From: Psychrobacillus mangrovi
GTDB lineage: Bacteria > Bacillota > Bacilli > Bacillales_A > Planococcaceae
DNA length: 64,000 nt
Reading direction: 5' to 3'
Assembly (NCBI RefSeq): GCF_037104765.1
Contig: NZ_JBAWSY010000001.1
Location: forward strand, 124,001-188,000
In this document: positions 35,305 through 44,595 of the stretch, one piece after another
Numbering within the stretch: position 1 is the first letter of the stretch
Layout: every line of letters starts with the position of its first letter
Translations under genes and position numbers: made by a program
Notes under the pieces: model-generated
The model's database searches: none
What the model saw: only the letters and a program-made list of their open reading frames with translations
What the model was told of the DNA's origin: nothing

Positions 35305-35823
35305 TTGATAGAGAAAGCAACTTTTGCAGGTGGCTGTTTTTGGTGTATGGTGAAACCGTTTGATTCATGGGATGGTATACATAAAGTGACATCTGGTTAC
35401 ATGGGAGGAACTCTAGAAAATCCAACATATGAAGATGTTAAAAAAGGTAACTCGGGCCATTTAGAAGTAGTGGAAATTCAATTTGATCCTGCTGTCTTCT
35501 CATATGAACAATTACTAGAAATTTATTGGCAACAAATAGACCCAACGGATGCTGGAGGTCAATTTCAAGATCGCGGAGAAAGTTACACTACAGCAGTTTT
35601 CGTACACACAGAGGAGCAAAGAGAGAAAGCGGTAAAATCAAAAGAAACATTAGAAGCAAGCGGTAAATTTTCTAAACCAATCGTAACGACTATACGTGAT
35701 GCAAAGACTTTTTACGAAGCCGAAGAGTACCACCAAGATTTTTATAAAAAAAGTCCAGACCATTACAAAGAAGACAGAGCCCAGTCAGGCAGAGATGAAT
35801 TTATAGAAAAAAACTGGAAATAA
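35305..35823 (+). CDS. msrA: Peptide methionine-S-sulfoxide reductase MsrA
   Basis: 172 residues with the active site FAGGCFWCM (catalytic Cys11), GYMGG, and the YHQDFYKKSP-type C-terminal segment. It repairs methionine-S-sulfoxide. A TTG start follows TAGGAGGGA at good spacing; no ATG is nearby. A short terminator hairpin follows. No msrB is adjacent. Confidence 0.94.
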   Translation: MIEKATFAGGCFWCMVKPFDSWDGIHKVTSGYMGGTLENPTYEDVKKGNSGHLEVVEIQFDPAVFSYEQLLEIYWQQIDPTDAGGQFQDRGESYTTAVFVHTEEQREKAVKSKETLEASGKFSKPIVTTIRDAKTFYEAEEYHQDFYKKSPDHYKEDRAQSGRDEFIEKNWK

Positions 35824-35852
35824 GAGTTAGCTATGCTAGCTCTTTTTTTATA
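35822..35852 (+). terminator. Terminator after msrA
   Basis: AGAGTTAGC and GCTAGCTCT pair around a short loop and are followed by seven T. Confidence 0.75.
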
Positions 35853-36399
35853 CTTCCGTATTTTCTAAATATCTATACAATGTTGATTTACTAATACCTG
35901 TTTCATTTTTAATATCTAACAATGTATAAAGGTCGCTGTGGTACATTTCAATAGCTTTTTTAATATTTTCATCGGATTTCTTGGGACGTCCTAAACTTTT
36001 CCCTTTACTTTTTGCGGTCTCTAATCCAAGCTTAGTTGATTGTTTTATAATATCCGAATGAAAGCGTATAAAGTGTGACAAAATAGTAGATAAATCTTCC
36101 TCTAAAATTCGATCACTCGATAACCCCTCGTCAATAAATCGAATAGAAACTCCGTCTTTTTTTACTATTTTTAAAATATCCATTAAATGATGTAAAGTGT
36201 CTGCAAGAACGATAAACTTTTCAACTAAGATAACGTCCCCTTTTTGCATAGTCATCAACAATTCTTCTAGGACTTCCCTTTTTTTTGGAGAGCCATGCCT
36301 TTCACTTAAAGTATAATTTACTTGATATTCATATAATTTTCGGGTTTGTTCTTTACAATTTTCATCGTTATACAACGGTCTTTTATAGCCATAAATCAT
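35848..36399 (-). CDS. Resolvase/invertase-like protein lacking the catalytic serine
   Basis: 183 residues with the layout of a small serine recombinase: an N-terminal resolvase domain, a long E-helix (ILSHFIRFHSDIIKQSTKLGLETAKSKG) and a Hin-type helix-turn-helix (LGRPKKSDENIKKAI... ISKSTLYRYL). The N-terminus reads MIYGYKRPLYND where active enzymes read GYxRVST, so the nucleophile position is leucine. It therefore probably binds DNA without cutting it. It is a stand-alone gene; no inverted-repeat recombination sites or transposon genes are evident around it. Confidence 0.75.
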   Translation of the reverse strand: MIYGYKRPLYNDENCKEQTRKLYEYQVNYTLSERHGSPKKREVLEELLMTMQKGDVILVEKFIVLADTLHHLMDILKIVKKDGVSIRFIDEGLSSDRILEEDLSTILSHFIRFHSDIIKQSTKLGLETAKSKGKSLGRPKKSDENIKKAIEMYHSDLYTLLDIKNETGISKSTLYRYLENTEV

Positions 36400-36491
36400 A
36401 ATTATCTCCTCAAATCAGTCTCATAAAGGTTCCTTTTTAGGAAAATGCATGCTATTATATTTTAGTCAATTTTAATCGAAGGAGTTTTAAC

Positions 36492-37919
36492 ATGCAAACT
36501 ATCAAAGAACAATGGTTTGGAAATATTCGTGGTGATATACTCTCGGGCATCGTTGTAGCTCTTGCGTTAATTCCAGAAGCCATTGCTTTTTCAATTATCG
36601 CTGGTGTTAATCCAATGGTAGGTTTATATGCATCTTTTTGCATAGCAGTCATTATAGCATTTGTTGGTGGGAGACCTGGGATGATCTCAGCTGCAACAGG
36701 AGCGATGGCTCTTCTAATGGTGCCACTAGTTAAAGAATACGGTCTTGACTATTTACTTGCAGCCACCATTTTAACTGGAGTTATTCAAATATTATTTGGT
36801 GTTTTTAAAATAGCAAAATTAATGAAGTTTATTCCCAATGCCGTAATGATCGGTTTTGTAAACTCACTTGCAATTTTAATATTTATGGCTCAAGTTCCTC
36901 ATTTTATTGGTATAAATACATTAACATATATTTATGTAGTAATTACACTTGTAATTGTTTATGTAGTACCTCGCTTTTTTAAAGCAATTCCCGCCCCCCT
37001 CATTGCGATTGTTTTATTATCAATTGTTGCAATTTCTAGTGGAGCAGAACTTAAGACAATAGGTGACTTAGGAAATCTAACACAATCTTTACCAAGCTTT
37101 TTAATACCGAATGTCCCTTTCAATCTTGATACGTTGGGTATCATCTTTCCCTATTCCATTGCACTTGCTATTGTGGGTTTACTGGAATCATTATTAACTG
37201 CATCTATTGTGGATGATATGACAGGAACCGATAGTGATAAAAATAAAGAGGCTCGTGGACAAGGAATCGCGAACTTCATTAATGGCTTTTTCGGTGGTAT
37301 GGCTGGTTGTGCAATGATTGGACAATCTGTCATTAATGTCAAATCCGGCGGTAGAGGACGTCTCTCTACTCTCATTGCAGGACTGTTTTTAATATTTTTA
37401 ATAATTGTGTTGGGAGAACTGGTCGTAAAAATTCCAATGCCTGTTCTTGTAGGTATTATGATTATGGTGTGCATCGGTACTTTTGATTGGGGCTCCTTTA
37501 AATATGTTATCAAAGCACCAAAAACAGATGCTTCTGTGATGCTTGTAACTGTAATTATTGTTGTTGCAACTCATGACCTTTCCAAAGGTGTTATAGCTGG
37601 TGTTTTATTAAGTGCAATTTTCTTTGTTGCAAAAATCTCAAAAATAAAAGTGATAGAAAATAACGGAAGTTTTATTGTGGAAGGTCAATTGTTTTTTGCT
37701 TCAACAGAAAGTTTTATTAAAGCTTTTGAGAAGGTTGAAAATAATCAAGTTCAAATTGACTTTACAAACAGCCATCTATGGGATGAATCTGCAGTAGCTA
37801 GTGTGTTAAAAGTTGTAAGAAAGCTTGAAGAAAAAGGTTCTTCAGTTGAAATAATAGGTCTGAATGCTTCTAGTCAAAAACTATATAATATATTATTAGG
37901 CTTATCGCCGATCCACTAA
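36492..37919 (+). CDS. SulP family anion transporter with STAS domain
   Basis: 475 residues. The N-terminal half has GDILSGIVVALALIPEAIAF and the alternating hydrophobic helices of SLC26/SulP carriers, and GFVNSLAILIFMAQ and NFINGFFGGMAGCAMIG are typical. A STAS domain fills about residues 395-475 (FTNSHLWDESAV). Sulfate, bicarbonate or other anions are possible substrates. CGAAGGAG is correctly placed before the ATG. No carbonic anhydrase or cys gene is beside it to decide. Confidence 0.88.
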   Translation: MQTIKEQWFGNIRGDILSGIVVALALIPEAIAFSIIAGVNPMVGLYASFCIAVIIAFVGGRPGMISAATGAMALLMVPLVKEYGLDYLLAATILTGVIQILFGVFKIAKLMKFIPNAVMIGFVNSLAILIFMAQVPHFIGINTLTYIYVVITLVIVYVVPRFFKAIPAPLIAIVLLSIVAISSGAELKTIGDLGNLTQSLPSFLIPNVPFNLDTLGIIFPYSIALAIVGLLESLLTASIVDDMTGTDSDKNKEARGQGIANFINGFFGGMAGCAMIGQSVINVKSGGRGRLSTLIAGLFLIFLIIVLGELVVKIPMPVLVGIMIMVCIGTFDWGSFKYVIKAPKTDASVMLVTVIIVVATHDLSKGVIAGVLLSAIFFVAKISKIKVIENNGSFIVEGQLFFASTESFIKAFEKVENNQVQIDFTNSHLWDESAVASVLKVVRKLEEKGSSVEIIGLNASSQKLYNILLGLSPIH

Positions 37920-38123
37920 AGGGAGAAATATTATGTACTAGGAAATGTAAGTCATAAAGTAATGAAACGTGTTCGCTTCGCCGCGATTATAGTAAAATAG
38001 AATCTTTAGAAAACTTGAAATGGAATTATCCAGATTTTAAGTATAAATAATAAGTATTCTATATACCTAGAAGAACCAGTTTCATGCTATAATAAGAGCA
38101 TTGTGAATTTAGGAGGTACGAGT

Positions 38124-39719
38124 ATGATTGCAGTAAGTAATGTTAGTCTTCGATTTGGTGACCGTAAGTTATTTGAAGACGTAAATATAAAATTCACTCC
38201 AGGTAACTGTTATGGATTAATTGGTGCAAATGGAGCGGGAAAATCTACATTTATTAAAATCCTCTCTGGCGAAATAGAGCCTCAAGAGGGAAATGTAATT
38301 ATGAACCCTGACGAACGTCTAGCGATTTTAAAACAAAATCACTTTGAGTACGAGGAATATACTGTTTTAGAAACAGTAATAATGGGTCACAAACGTTTAT
38401 ATGAAGTAATGAATGAAAAAAATGCTATCTATATGAAAGAAGACTTTTCAGATGAAGATGGAATGCGAGCAGCTGAACTTGAAGGTGAATTTGCCGACTT
38501 GAATGGTTGGGAAGCAGAATCTGAGGCAGCTATCCTTTTACAAGGTTTAGGAATTCCAGATAGTATGCATCAAAAGAAGATGTCTGAATTAACGGGGTCT
38601 GAGAAAGTTAAAGTGCTATTATCCCAAGCTCTTTTTGGTAAACCAGATGTATTGCTTTTAGATGAACCTACCAACCATCTTGATATTAAAGCTATTCAAT
38701 GGTTAGAAGATTTCCTAATTAACTTTGAAAATACTGTTATTGTTGTTTCACATGACCGTCATTTCTTAAACAAAGTATGTACTCATATCGCTGACTTAGA
38801 CTTTAGCAAAATTCAAGTTTATGTTGGGAACTATGACTTTTGGTATGAATCAAGTCAACTTGCTTTAAAATTGGCTTCTGATCAAAATAGTAAAAAAGAA
38901 GAAAAAATTAAAGAACTTCAAGCGTTTATTGCTCGATTTAGTGCAAATGCATCTAAATCAAAACAAGCGACTTCTCGTAAGAAAATGTTAGACAAAATTG
39001 AATTAGATGACATTAGACCGTCTTCAAGAAAATATCCTTATGTGAATTTCTCCATGAAACGTGATATTGGTAATGATGTTTTACAAGTTCAAGATTTAGG
39101 TTATACATTTGAAGGAGAAAAACTTTTCTCTAAAATGAATTTTACTTTAAATAAAGAAGATAAAATTATTCTCTTAGGTGATGAACTTGCAAAATCAGCT
39201 CTACTTCGCATTCTTGCAGAAGAAGAGGAACCACAAGAGGGTTCTATTCGTTGGGGTGTAACAACATCTCGTGCATACTTCCCTCTGGACAATGCAAAGT
39301 ATTTTGAAGGAAGCGAGACTTCACTAGTAGACTGGTTACGTCAATATTCTCCAGATGACGAAAGTGAAACATTCCTCCGAGGATTTTTAGGGCGTATGTT
39401 ATTCTCTGGTGAAGAAGTGAAGAAAAAACCATCTGTTCTATCCGGAGGAGAAAAAGTTCGCTGTATGCTATCTAAAATGATGCTATCCGAATCAAACGTA
39501 CTTCTCCTTGATGAGCCGACAAACCATTTGGATCTCGAATCCATTCAAGCATTAAATAATGGATTAATTGCATTTAAAGGCGCAATGATTTTTACTTCTC
39601 ATGACCATCAATTCATTCAAACGATCGCGAATCGTGTTATTGAAATTAAAGAGGACGGTTCAATCTTAGATAAACAGTTATCTTACGACGAATTTTTGGA
39701 ATGGAAAGAACAACAATAA
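38124..39719 (+). CDS. ABC-F family ATPase (YkpA/YbiT-like)
   Basis: About 531 residues. Two ABC domains with Walker A GANGAGKST in the first, DEPTNHLDIKAI and DEPTNHLDLES as Walker B, and signatures LTGSEKVKVL and LSGGEKVRCM. The second Walker A is degenerate (LLGDELAKSALLRI lacks the GxxGxGKS pattern), which is known for the YbiT/YkpA branch. A soluble translation factor is expected. The ATG at 38124 follows TAGGAGG. A TATAAT box at about 38089 may be its promoter. Confidence 0.88.
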   Translation: MIAVSNVSLRFGDRKLFEDVNIKFTPGNCYGLIGANGAGKSTFIKILSGEIEPQEGNVIMNPDERLAILKQNHFEYEEYTVLETVIMGHKRLYEVMNEKNAIYMKEDFSDEDGMRAAELEGEFADLNGWEAESEAAILLQGLGIPDSMHQKKMSELTGSEKVKVLLSQALFGKPDVLLLDEPTNHLDIKAIQWLEDFLINFENTVIVVSHDRHFLNKVCTHIADLDFSKIQVYVGNYDFWYESSQLALKLASDQNSKKEEKIKELQAFIARFSANASKSKQATSRKKMLDKIELDDIRPSSRKYPYVNFSMKRDIGNDVLQVQDLGYTFEGEKLFSKMNFTLNKEDKIILLGDELAKSALLRILAEEEEPQEGSIRWGVTTSRAYFPLDNAKYFEGSETSLVDWLRQYSPDDESETFLRGFLGRMLFSGEEVKKKPSVLSGGEKVRCMLSKMMLSESNVLLLDEPTNHLDLESIQALNNGLIAFKGAMIFTSHDHQFIQTIANRVIEIKEDGSILDKQLSYDEFLEWKEQQ

Positions 39720-39723
39720 AAAT

Positions 39724-39774
39724 GAACAGGGTATTCTTTTTCGATATTTATCGAAGAGAACACCCTGTTTTCTT
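39724..39774 (+). terminator. Terminator after the second ABC-F gene
   Basis: AACAGGGTATTCTTTTTCGA and its imperfect complement form a long stem, ending CCCTGTTTTCTTT. Confidence 0.8.
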
Positions 39775-39777
39775 TAT

Positions 39778-41049
39778 TTATTTTAATGGCCTTTTTAATC
39801 TTTGATGTAAAAGTCCTTCTGATCGATTATTTTCACCTATTACAAAATCAGTCATATAATAAGATAGATATTTTCCATAATTATTACTTGTTTTCAATAA
39901 CAGCTCATCAACGTAATACGCACCTTTTGGAATTTGGTCTAAAAGCAAAACTGCTAATGATGCATAAACTCCGCAAGCTACTTGAAAATAGGTTGCATTT
40001 GTTTTATATTTTTTTAATATCGCATTATTATTACCTATATTGTATATAAAACGTTCCTTATCCTCATATACAAGAAGCACGCCGATTAAATCTTCTCCGA
40101 TTAAAGTAGATTCTAGAGGATCCAATACTTTTTTTTCTAAACTCCATAGCTTATCCAATTCATCTATATTTGAACGTATTAACTCCGTTGTATGATCATT
40201 TACTTTATATAAAAAGCCACACTCAAAATCAAATTGCTTACCTAAAGTGAGTACTTCCTCATGCGGCATTAAGCATCCGTAAAACTGTTTGTCACCTAAC
40301 GTCACCTTAAATTCAACATCATAAACCCTATCATATAAAAAATGGGGGGTGTGTTGCTTCATAAACATTGGGTAGTTCAATATTGCTTCATCTAGAAAAC
40401 CTTCTGGAGACCAAGTAGTATAAATGACATTCTCTTTTGCGATTTTATTATTTTTGTAAAATGTATTATCATGTTCTACTATATAACAACCAAGAGGTTT
40501 ACCTTCATCTTTATACATATTTATTAACTGAATTGCCATCCATTGCACAACACCTGGATTCATGCCTGACCCAATTATAGAAGTGGAATTATTTAATAAG
40601 TTTTTCTTCTTTTCTAGAATTTTGAAACGTTCAATTAACCCAAATCTTTCATCTTGCTCTTCATTTCCATCAATTATTGTACTTTCTACCGCTGTGTTTA
40701 CATATTTGATTCCTAATTTATCACAAGTTTCAAGCATTTTAACTGTATCTGCACGAGAAACATCTATAACTAAAGATGTCATCGATTGTTTAAGATGATT
40801 TATAAAATTATTAGTATCACTTAAATCAAATTGGTGTATTACAAATTGGTTTTCTAAATTGGGAAATAAATTATTATAATAGGACTCTTCTCTTTGTTTA
40901 TGATCAATCAAATGAATCTTACTAAGCTTTATATATTTATAAATGGAATCCTCTGGATCATTTGCAGACTTATTTAATATAGAGAGTATTGATTTAGCAA
41001 CCCCTCCACTACTACCTAGAATTGATATAACCGTATTATTAAAACTCAC
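39778..41049 (-). CDS. Homospermidine synthase/saccharopine dehydrogenase-like protein
   Basis: 423 residues. A Rossmann start ISILGSSGGVAKSILSIL, DVSRADTVKMLETCDKLGIKYVNTAVE, and SIIGSGMNPGVVQWMAIQL match the layout of homospermidine synthases and related saccharopine dehydrogenase-family enzymes. The usual HSS enzyme makes homospermidine from putrescine with NAD; whether this protein does so is unknown. It starts at GTG after GAGGTGG. No polyamine gene is adjacent. Confidence 0.7.
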   Translation of the reverse strand: MSFNNTVISILGSSGGVAKSILSILNKSANDPEDSIYKYIKLSKIHLIDHKQREESYYNNLFPNLENQFVIHQFDLSDTNNFINHLKQSMTSLVIDVSRADTVKMLETCDKLGIKYVNTAVESTIIDGNEEQDERFGLIERFKILEKKKNLLNNSTSIIGSGMNPGVVQWMAIQLINMYKDEGKPLGCYIVEHDNTFYKNNKIAKENVIYTTWSPEGFLDEAILNYPMFMKQHTPHFLYDRVYDVEFKVTLGDKQFYGCLMPHEEVLTLGKQFDFECGFLYKVNDHTTELIRSNIDELDKLWSLEKKVLDPLESTLIGEDLIGVLLVYEDKERFIYNIGNNNAILKKYKTNATYFQVACGVYASLAVLLLDQIPKGAYYVDELLLKTSNNYGKYLSYYMTDFVIGENNRSEGLLHQRLKRPLK

Positions 41050-41129
41050 TCTACCACCTCATATGTTTTTTTTAATATATGAGATAAAATGATTAGAGTT
41101 TAGACTGTTGACTTATAGATTAATAAATA

Positions 41130-41171
41130 TAAAAAAATGACTTTAAACCCATGAGAGAATTTAAAGTCATT
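41130..41171 (-). terminator. Terminator of the YkvA-family gene
   Basis: AAATGACTTTAAA and its complement, with seven T on the minus strand, directly follow the stop codon. Confidence 0.85.
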
Positions 41172-41176
41172 TGTTC

Positions 41177-41662
41177 TTAAGATTTTTTTGTCTTTATAAA
41201 TCTACCTAGCAACGATCTAGCAGGAAGCTTACCGAGCATTGTATTACTAGTCTCGGATATTTTCTTCAAAGCATTTAACAGTTTATCATCCCCTGCCCAA
41301 TGCTCCTCAATAATTTCTGGAGAAAATCTATTTAATAACATATTAATTACAAATGTGGCAACAATAATATCATCGATAAATCCACCAGGACCAACTAAAC
41401 CTTCTGGTAAGACATCGATTGGAGTAATAAAATATAATATTCCACTACCAATCAAAGTCTTGCTTTTTGTGTCAATACGGTTATCGAGCATTGCTTTAAC
41501 TAATAAATGAAACAGATCAGGAGCAAATAATAGATAAGGAGCGAATTTATTTGCTTTTCCTGTGTTACTTTCTAAGAAATTTGTTATTTTCAGACGTAAT
41601 TTTTCATAAAAATCTTTCTGTTGCTCATATGCTGGTAAATCTTTCTTTAGTTCTAAGCTCAT
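41177..41662 (-). CDS. YkvA family (DUF1232) protein
   Basis: 161 residues. The DUF1232 core is the hydrophobic ILYFITPIDVLPEGLVGPGGFIDD followed by a second hydrophobic segment, IIVATFVINMLL. The family's role is unknown; B. subtilis YkvA is the type member. GGGGAG before the ATG. Single gene. Confidence 0.82.
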   Translation of the reverse strand: MSLELKKDLPAYEQQKDFYEKLRLKITNFLESNTGKANKFAPYLLFAPDLFHLLVKAMLDNRIDTKSKTLIGSGILYFITPIDVLPEGLVGPGGFIDDIIVATFVINMLLNRFSPEIIEEHWAGDDKLLNALKKISETSNTMLGKLPARSLLGRFIKTKKS

Positions 41663-41761
41663 TAAGATCTCCCCTCTCTCATTTAACTATACCAAAAAAT
41701 ATTTAATTTGAAACATTACAGCTACTGTAAGCGACTTTTTAAAATAATTTAGGAGGATAAA

Positions 41762-42400
41762 ATGAAAAATTTATTATTTGTTTTAATTCCATTTCTTTTT
41801 CTCTTTGCCTGCCAATCTAATGAGGAAAATAATGAACCCAATAACCAAACGGTAATAACTACAGATAAGGAAACCAAAGTAGAATATGAAACCTTATCTC
41901 ATTTTTTCCAAGCAGATCAAACAACTGCACAATTTAAAGGTGAAGGAAATGAATATGCATCTTACACTTTGAAAACTCAACATCCTTACGAAAACTATGT
42001 AATAACGTATGAAGACAATGGCGGTACCATTGTTCAAAGAATTTACAGAATAACAGAAGACAATATTGGTCTCCTCGCTGAAACTGCAGAAGCATATGAA
42101 ACAGTTAAACCTTCCTTAGAAGAATTGGAATCCATGCAAGTAATTGATATATATTTAGCTGCTCCTCTTGAAGTTGGCACACATTTTAATGAATGGGAGA
42201 TTATTTCTACATCTGAAACAGTAGAAACAGAATCCCAAACCTTCGAAAATGTTATTGTAGTTGAAAAAACGGAAGCACAAGGAAATATTACTCGAAAATT
42301 TTTTGTAAAAGACTTTGGTGAAATTAAAAGAGAATTTATTATGGTTTCCGAAGACGAAGAAGATATAACTGTCACATCTACATTTCAAAAGTTATTATAA
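41762..42400 (+). CDS. Putative lipoprotein
   Basis: 212 residues. Signal peptide with lipobox FLFACQS (Cys17), a short Asn/Glu-rich linker, then a beta-rich domain (about 40-212) with many aromatic and Thr/Glu residues. No known catalytic motif. Anchored outside the membrane; function unknown. TTTAGGAGG precedes the ATG. Confidence 0.75.
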   Translation: MKNLLFVLIPFLFLFACQSNEENNEPNNQTVITTDKETKVEYETLSHFFQADQTTAQFKGEGNEYASYTLKTQHPYENYVITYEDNGGTIVQRIYRITEDNIGLLAETAEAYETVKPSLEELESMQVIDIYLAAPLEVGTHFNEWEIISTSETVETESQTFENVIVVEKTEAQGNITRKFFVKDFGEIKREFIMVSEDEEDITVTSTFQKLL

Positions 42401-42401
42401 A

Positions 42402-42436
42402 TTAAAAGAAGCTTGTCCTAAATAGATAAGCTTCTA
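42402..42436 (-). terminator. Terminator of the RsbR-like gene
   Basis: AGAAGCTT and AAGCTTCT pair; TTTTAATTT follows on the minus strand. Confidence 0.7.
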
Positions 42437-42452
42437 AAAGTGGTTAATTATA

Positions 42453-43277
42453 TTAGCTAATAAAGAATTCTTTTAAAGCTTGTTGTAAAGTACCAAAAGT
42501 TTTTGTTTCTTTATCAAAACTAATACCTAAATTTATCATTTGTCTTACAACATCTGGTCGCAAGCCAGTAATAATTGTGCGACATCCCATCATAGAAGTA
42601 CCGTAAATAGTTTTCATCAGGTGTTCAATTACTTTGTTTTCCATTTCGGCTATGCCCGATAAATCAATGATTAATGTTTGAATATGAAGTCTATTAATCT
42701 CTATCAAAACCTTTTCCTCTAAAACAGTCGTTCTAAATGAGTCCATTGTGCCAATTAAGGGCAGTATACATATAGCTGGAGTTATAGGAATAATCGGAAC
42801 CGATAAGTTTTCAACAACTTCTCTTTGAGCGAGTATCAACGAGTCTTTAAATGTAGAATAGTTTATAAAGAAAGAATTTAAAAAGTCATCAATTTGATTA
42901 TTGAGTTGTTTTTCCAATACGAATATCGAATCTAAATTAAACTTTTGAGTTTGGTTGTTAAATGCCTGCAAAAAGCTCCAAAGGGTCCTGCGAATTGCTT
43001 GTACCCATTCCAGTTTAAAGGATAAAGTCAAAGAATGTGTTGCCCAAGCTATTCCTTCTTGCTTTGCAAATAAAAGAAGTTCCTTCTGTTTATCTCCCTC
43101 AATTATGAAATTAATAAGTTTGTGTGCATTATTAATAAGGTCAATTTCTCCAACCCTTAGGATATCATCTATTTTATCTCTTACATTTACAGCTTGATTC
43201 AATAATTGGTTTTCAAAATTTTGTTTATGACTATCAAAATACTTTTTAACTTCATCATCAATTACCATCTTTTCCAA
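42453..43277 (-). CDS. RsbR-like stressosome protein lacking the first phospho-threonine
   Basis: 274 residues: an N-terminal all-helical globin-like domain (about 1-150) and a C-terminal STAS domain (about 160-274, ICILPLIGTMDSFRTTVLEE, LIIDLSGIAEMENKVIEHL, CRTIITGLRPDVVRQMINLGI). This is the RsbR design. At the position of RsbRA Thr171 (DLTGVPVIDT) the sequence reads DLSGIAEMEN, so the first RsbT phosphorylation site is Asn214; a Thr remains at the second (ITGLRP). A TTG start follows AGGGGG. It is an orphan, away from any rsb operon. Confidence 0.82.
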   Translation of the reverse strand: MEKMVIDDEVKKYFDSHKQNFENQLLNQAVNVRDKIDDILRVGEIDLINNAHKLINFIIEGDKQKELLLFAKQEGIAWATHSLTLSFKLEWVQAIRRTLWSFLQAFNNQTQKFNLDSIFVLEKQLNNQIDDFLNSFFINYSTFKDSLILAQREVVENLSVPIIPITPAICILPLIGTMDSFRTTVLEEKVLIEINRLHIQTLIIDLSGIAEMENKVIEHLMKTIYGTSMMGCRTIITGLRPDVVRQMINLGISFDKETKTFGTLQQALKEFFIS

Positions 43278-43360
43278 ATTATTTTCCCCCTAGAAATATT
43301 AATACCCTCAAGAATTCTCTATTCCCATTATATGTCTTCTTTAAACATAAATTTTAAAAG

Positions 43361-43392
43361 AAAAAAAAGAAGCCCATCTAACAGACGAGCTA
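43361..43392 (-). terminator. Terminator of the cold-shock gene
   Basis: AGCTCGTCT and AGATGGGCT pair fully if G-U pairs are allowed, followed by eight T with one C before them on the minus strand. Confidence 0.75.
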
Positions 43393-43403
43393 CCTTTCTA
43401 TTA

Positions 43404-43604
43404 TTATAGTTTTGTTACGTTTGCAGCTTGAGGTCCCCGGTTACCTTCTACAACTTCAAATTCTACTTTTTGTCCTTCTTCTAGTGATTTGAAGCCCTCT
43501 CCAAGAATAGCAGAAAAGTGTACGAATACATCATTTTCGCCTTCTACTTCGATAAATCCAAATCCTTTTTCAGCGTTGAACCATTTTACAGTACCTTGTT
43601 TCAT
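43404..43604 (-). CDS. Cold-shock protein (CspB/CspD family)
   Basis: 66 residues, the full OB fold. RNP1 is KGFGFIEV and RNP2 is VFVHFSAI, with the N-terminal GTVKWFNAEKG. It binds single-stranded RNA as a chaperone in cold-shock and growth. TGGAGG precedes the ATG. The leader of about 130 bases is structured, as usual for csp genes. Confidence 0.96.
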   Translation of the reverse strand: MKQGTVKWFNAEKGFGFIEVEGENDVFVHFSAILGEGFKSLEEGQKVEFEVVEGNRGPQAANVTKL

Positions 43605-43740
43605 TCTATTACCTCCAGAAAATTAATCAATATGTGAAAAACAAAAATTCACATATTCCATGAAGTACCGACATCACATCGATCACTACATAGGATATGT
43701 GAATTACAAAACCGGCTTTTCACTATGAATTGTTATTTAA
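43605..43740 (-). promoter_or_regulatory. Structured leader of the cold-shock gene
   Basis: On the minus strand TTCACATATCC and GGAATATGTGAA form a long-range stem, and TTTTTCACATATTGATTAA offers a competing copy of the same strand (GTGAA/TTCAC pairs). This is consistent with a temperature-sensitive leader; it also may contain the promoter, which I could not fix. Confidence 0.45.
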
Positions 43741-43794
43741 ATTATAACAGTTGGATAAATTTAGTCAACAAATAATTATATAATTCAAAATCGT

Positions 43795-44073
43795 TTATCG
43801 AAGCTTATTCCAAATGATACCATGGTAAATTTGGAGGTCCTCATCACAAGAATCACAAAAACATTGTTCTTTTACTGACCAAAATGCCCAATATTTATCA
43901 CCTTTTGCTTTTTCAAAAGGAAAATTTCCTCTAAATTCCTCCAGTTTCTTATTTAAATATTCCTGTGCCTCATTTTCTTCATTAAATGAAATACGTTCTA
44001 GTATATGCTCCTCCCAACCTTCAAATTCCCACCAAGGTTCGTAATCCGCTTTCATATATATAATTTCAACCAT
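43795..44073 (-). CDS. DUF1033 family protein
   Basis: 92 residues. The start MVEIIYMKADYEPWWEFEGW is the hallmark of DUF1033, a small Firmicutes family of unknown function; two cysteine pairs near the end (QCFCDSCDED) suggest metal or redox chemistry. GAAGGCGATTAG precedes the ATG. Monocistronic. Confidence 0.7.
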   Translation of the reverse strand: MVEIIYMKADYEPWWEFEGWEEHILERISFNEENEAQEYLNKKLEEFRGNFPFEKAKGDKYWAFWSVKEQCFCDSCDEDLQIYHGIIWNKLR

Positions 44074-44234
44074 CTAATCGCCTTCTAACATATATTATTA
44101 TTTCATATTTTACTGCTCTCCGATAAAAAGTCTACTCAAATGACTTATTCTGAACATTTAAAATTGAAAATCCCATGGTTATCAGTTAAGTTAAAGATAG
44201 AAGATATTTATTCATCTCAAAGGAGAAGATTTTT

Positions 44235-44516
44235 TTGAATAAACGAGCACATCTTATTATGCGCAGTGATGTAGATGGCGTGGGCTTTCGTTTTTTAGTA
44301 AAACAAAAAGCTCAATCTCTTGGCCTAAAAGGGCAGTGTAAACAAAATAACGAGAAAGAAATAATCATAGACATTGAAGGGAATACTAATAGTATGGAAG
44401 AATTCATTCAATATATTCAAAAAGGTGTATCTCCTATTATGAAAAACAACTCTTTTGAAATTGAATTTTTTGATGAATTAATTGGTTATACTTCAATGGA
44501 AACAGACATTGTATAA
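44235..44516 (+). CDS. Acylphosphatase-like protein
   Basis: 93 residues of the acylphosphatase fold. The anion-binding loop is DVDGVGFRFLVKQKAQSLGL (catalytic Arg in GFRF), and KQNNEKEIIIDIEG replaces the usual RNxxDGxVE, keeping an Asn at about the catalytic position. It would hydrolyse acyl phosphates. The TTG start follows AAGGAGAAG. Divergent from the usual consensus in the second half, so activity is probable but not certain. Confidence 0.75.
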   Translation: MNKRAHLIMRSDVDGVGFRFLVKQKAQSLGLKGQCKQNNEKEIIIDIEGNTNSMEEFIQYIQKGVSPIMKNNSFEIEFFDELIGYTSMETDIV

Positions 44517-44595
44517 TTTCCTTTTCACCCTTGAAATGAAACCTTCTTGTCTCCCATTCGTATAATGTATTGTATATATAAGGAGGTAACAAATT

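Noticed and set aside
35848..36399. Active site-specific recombinase of a transposon
   Set aside because: Catalytic serine is absent and there are no transposon genes or recombination sites beside it.
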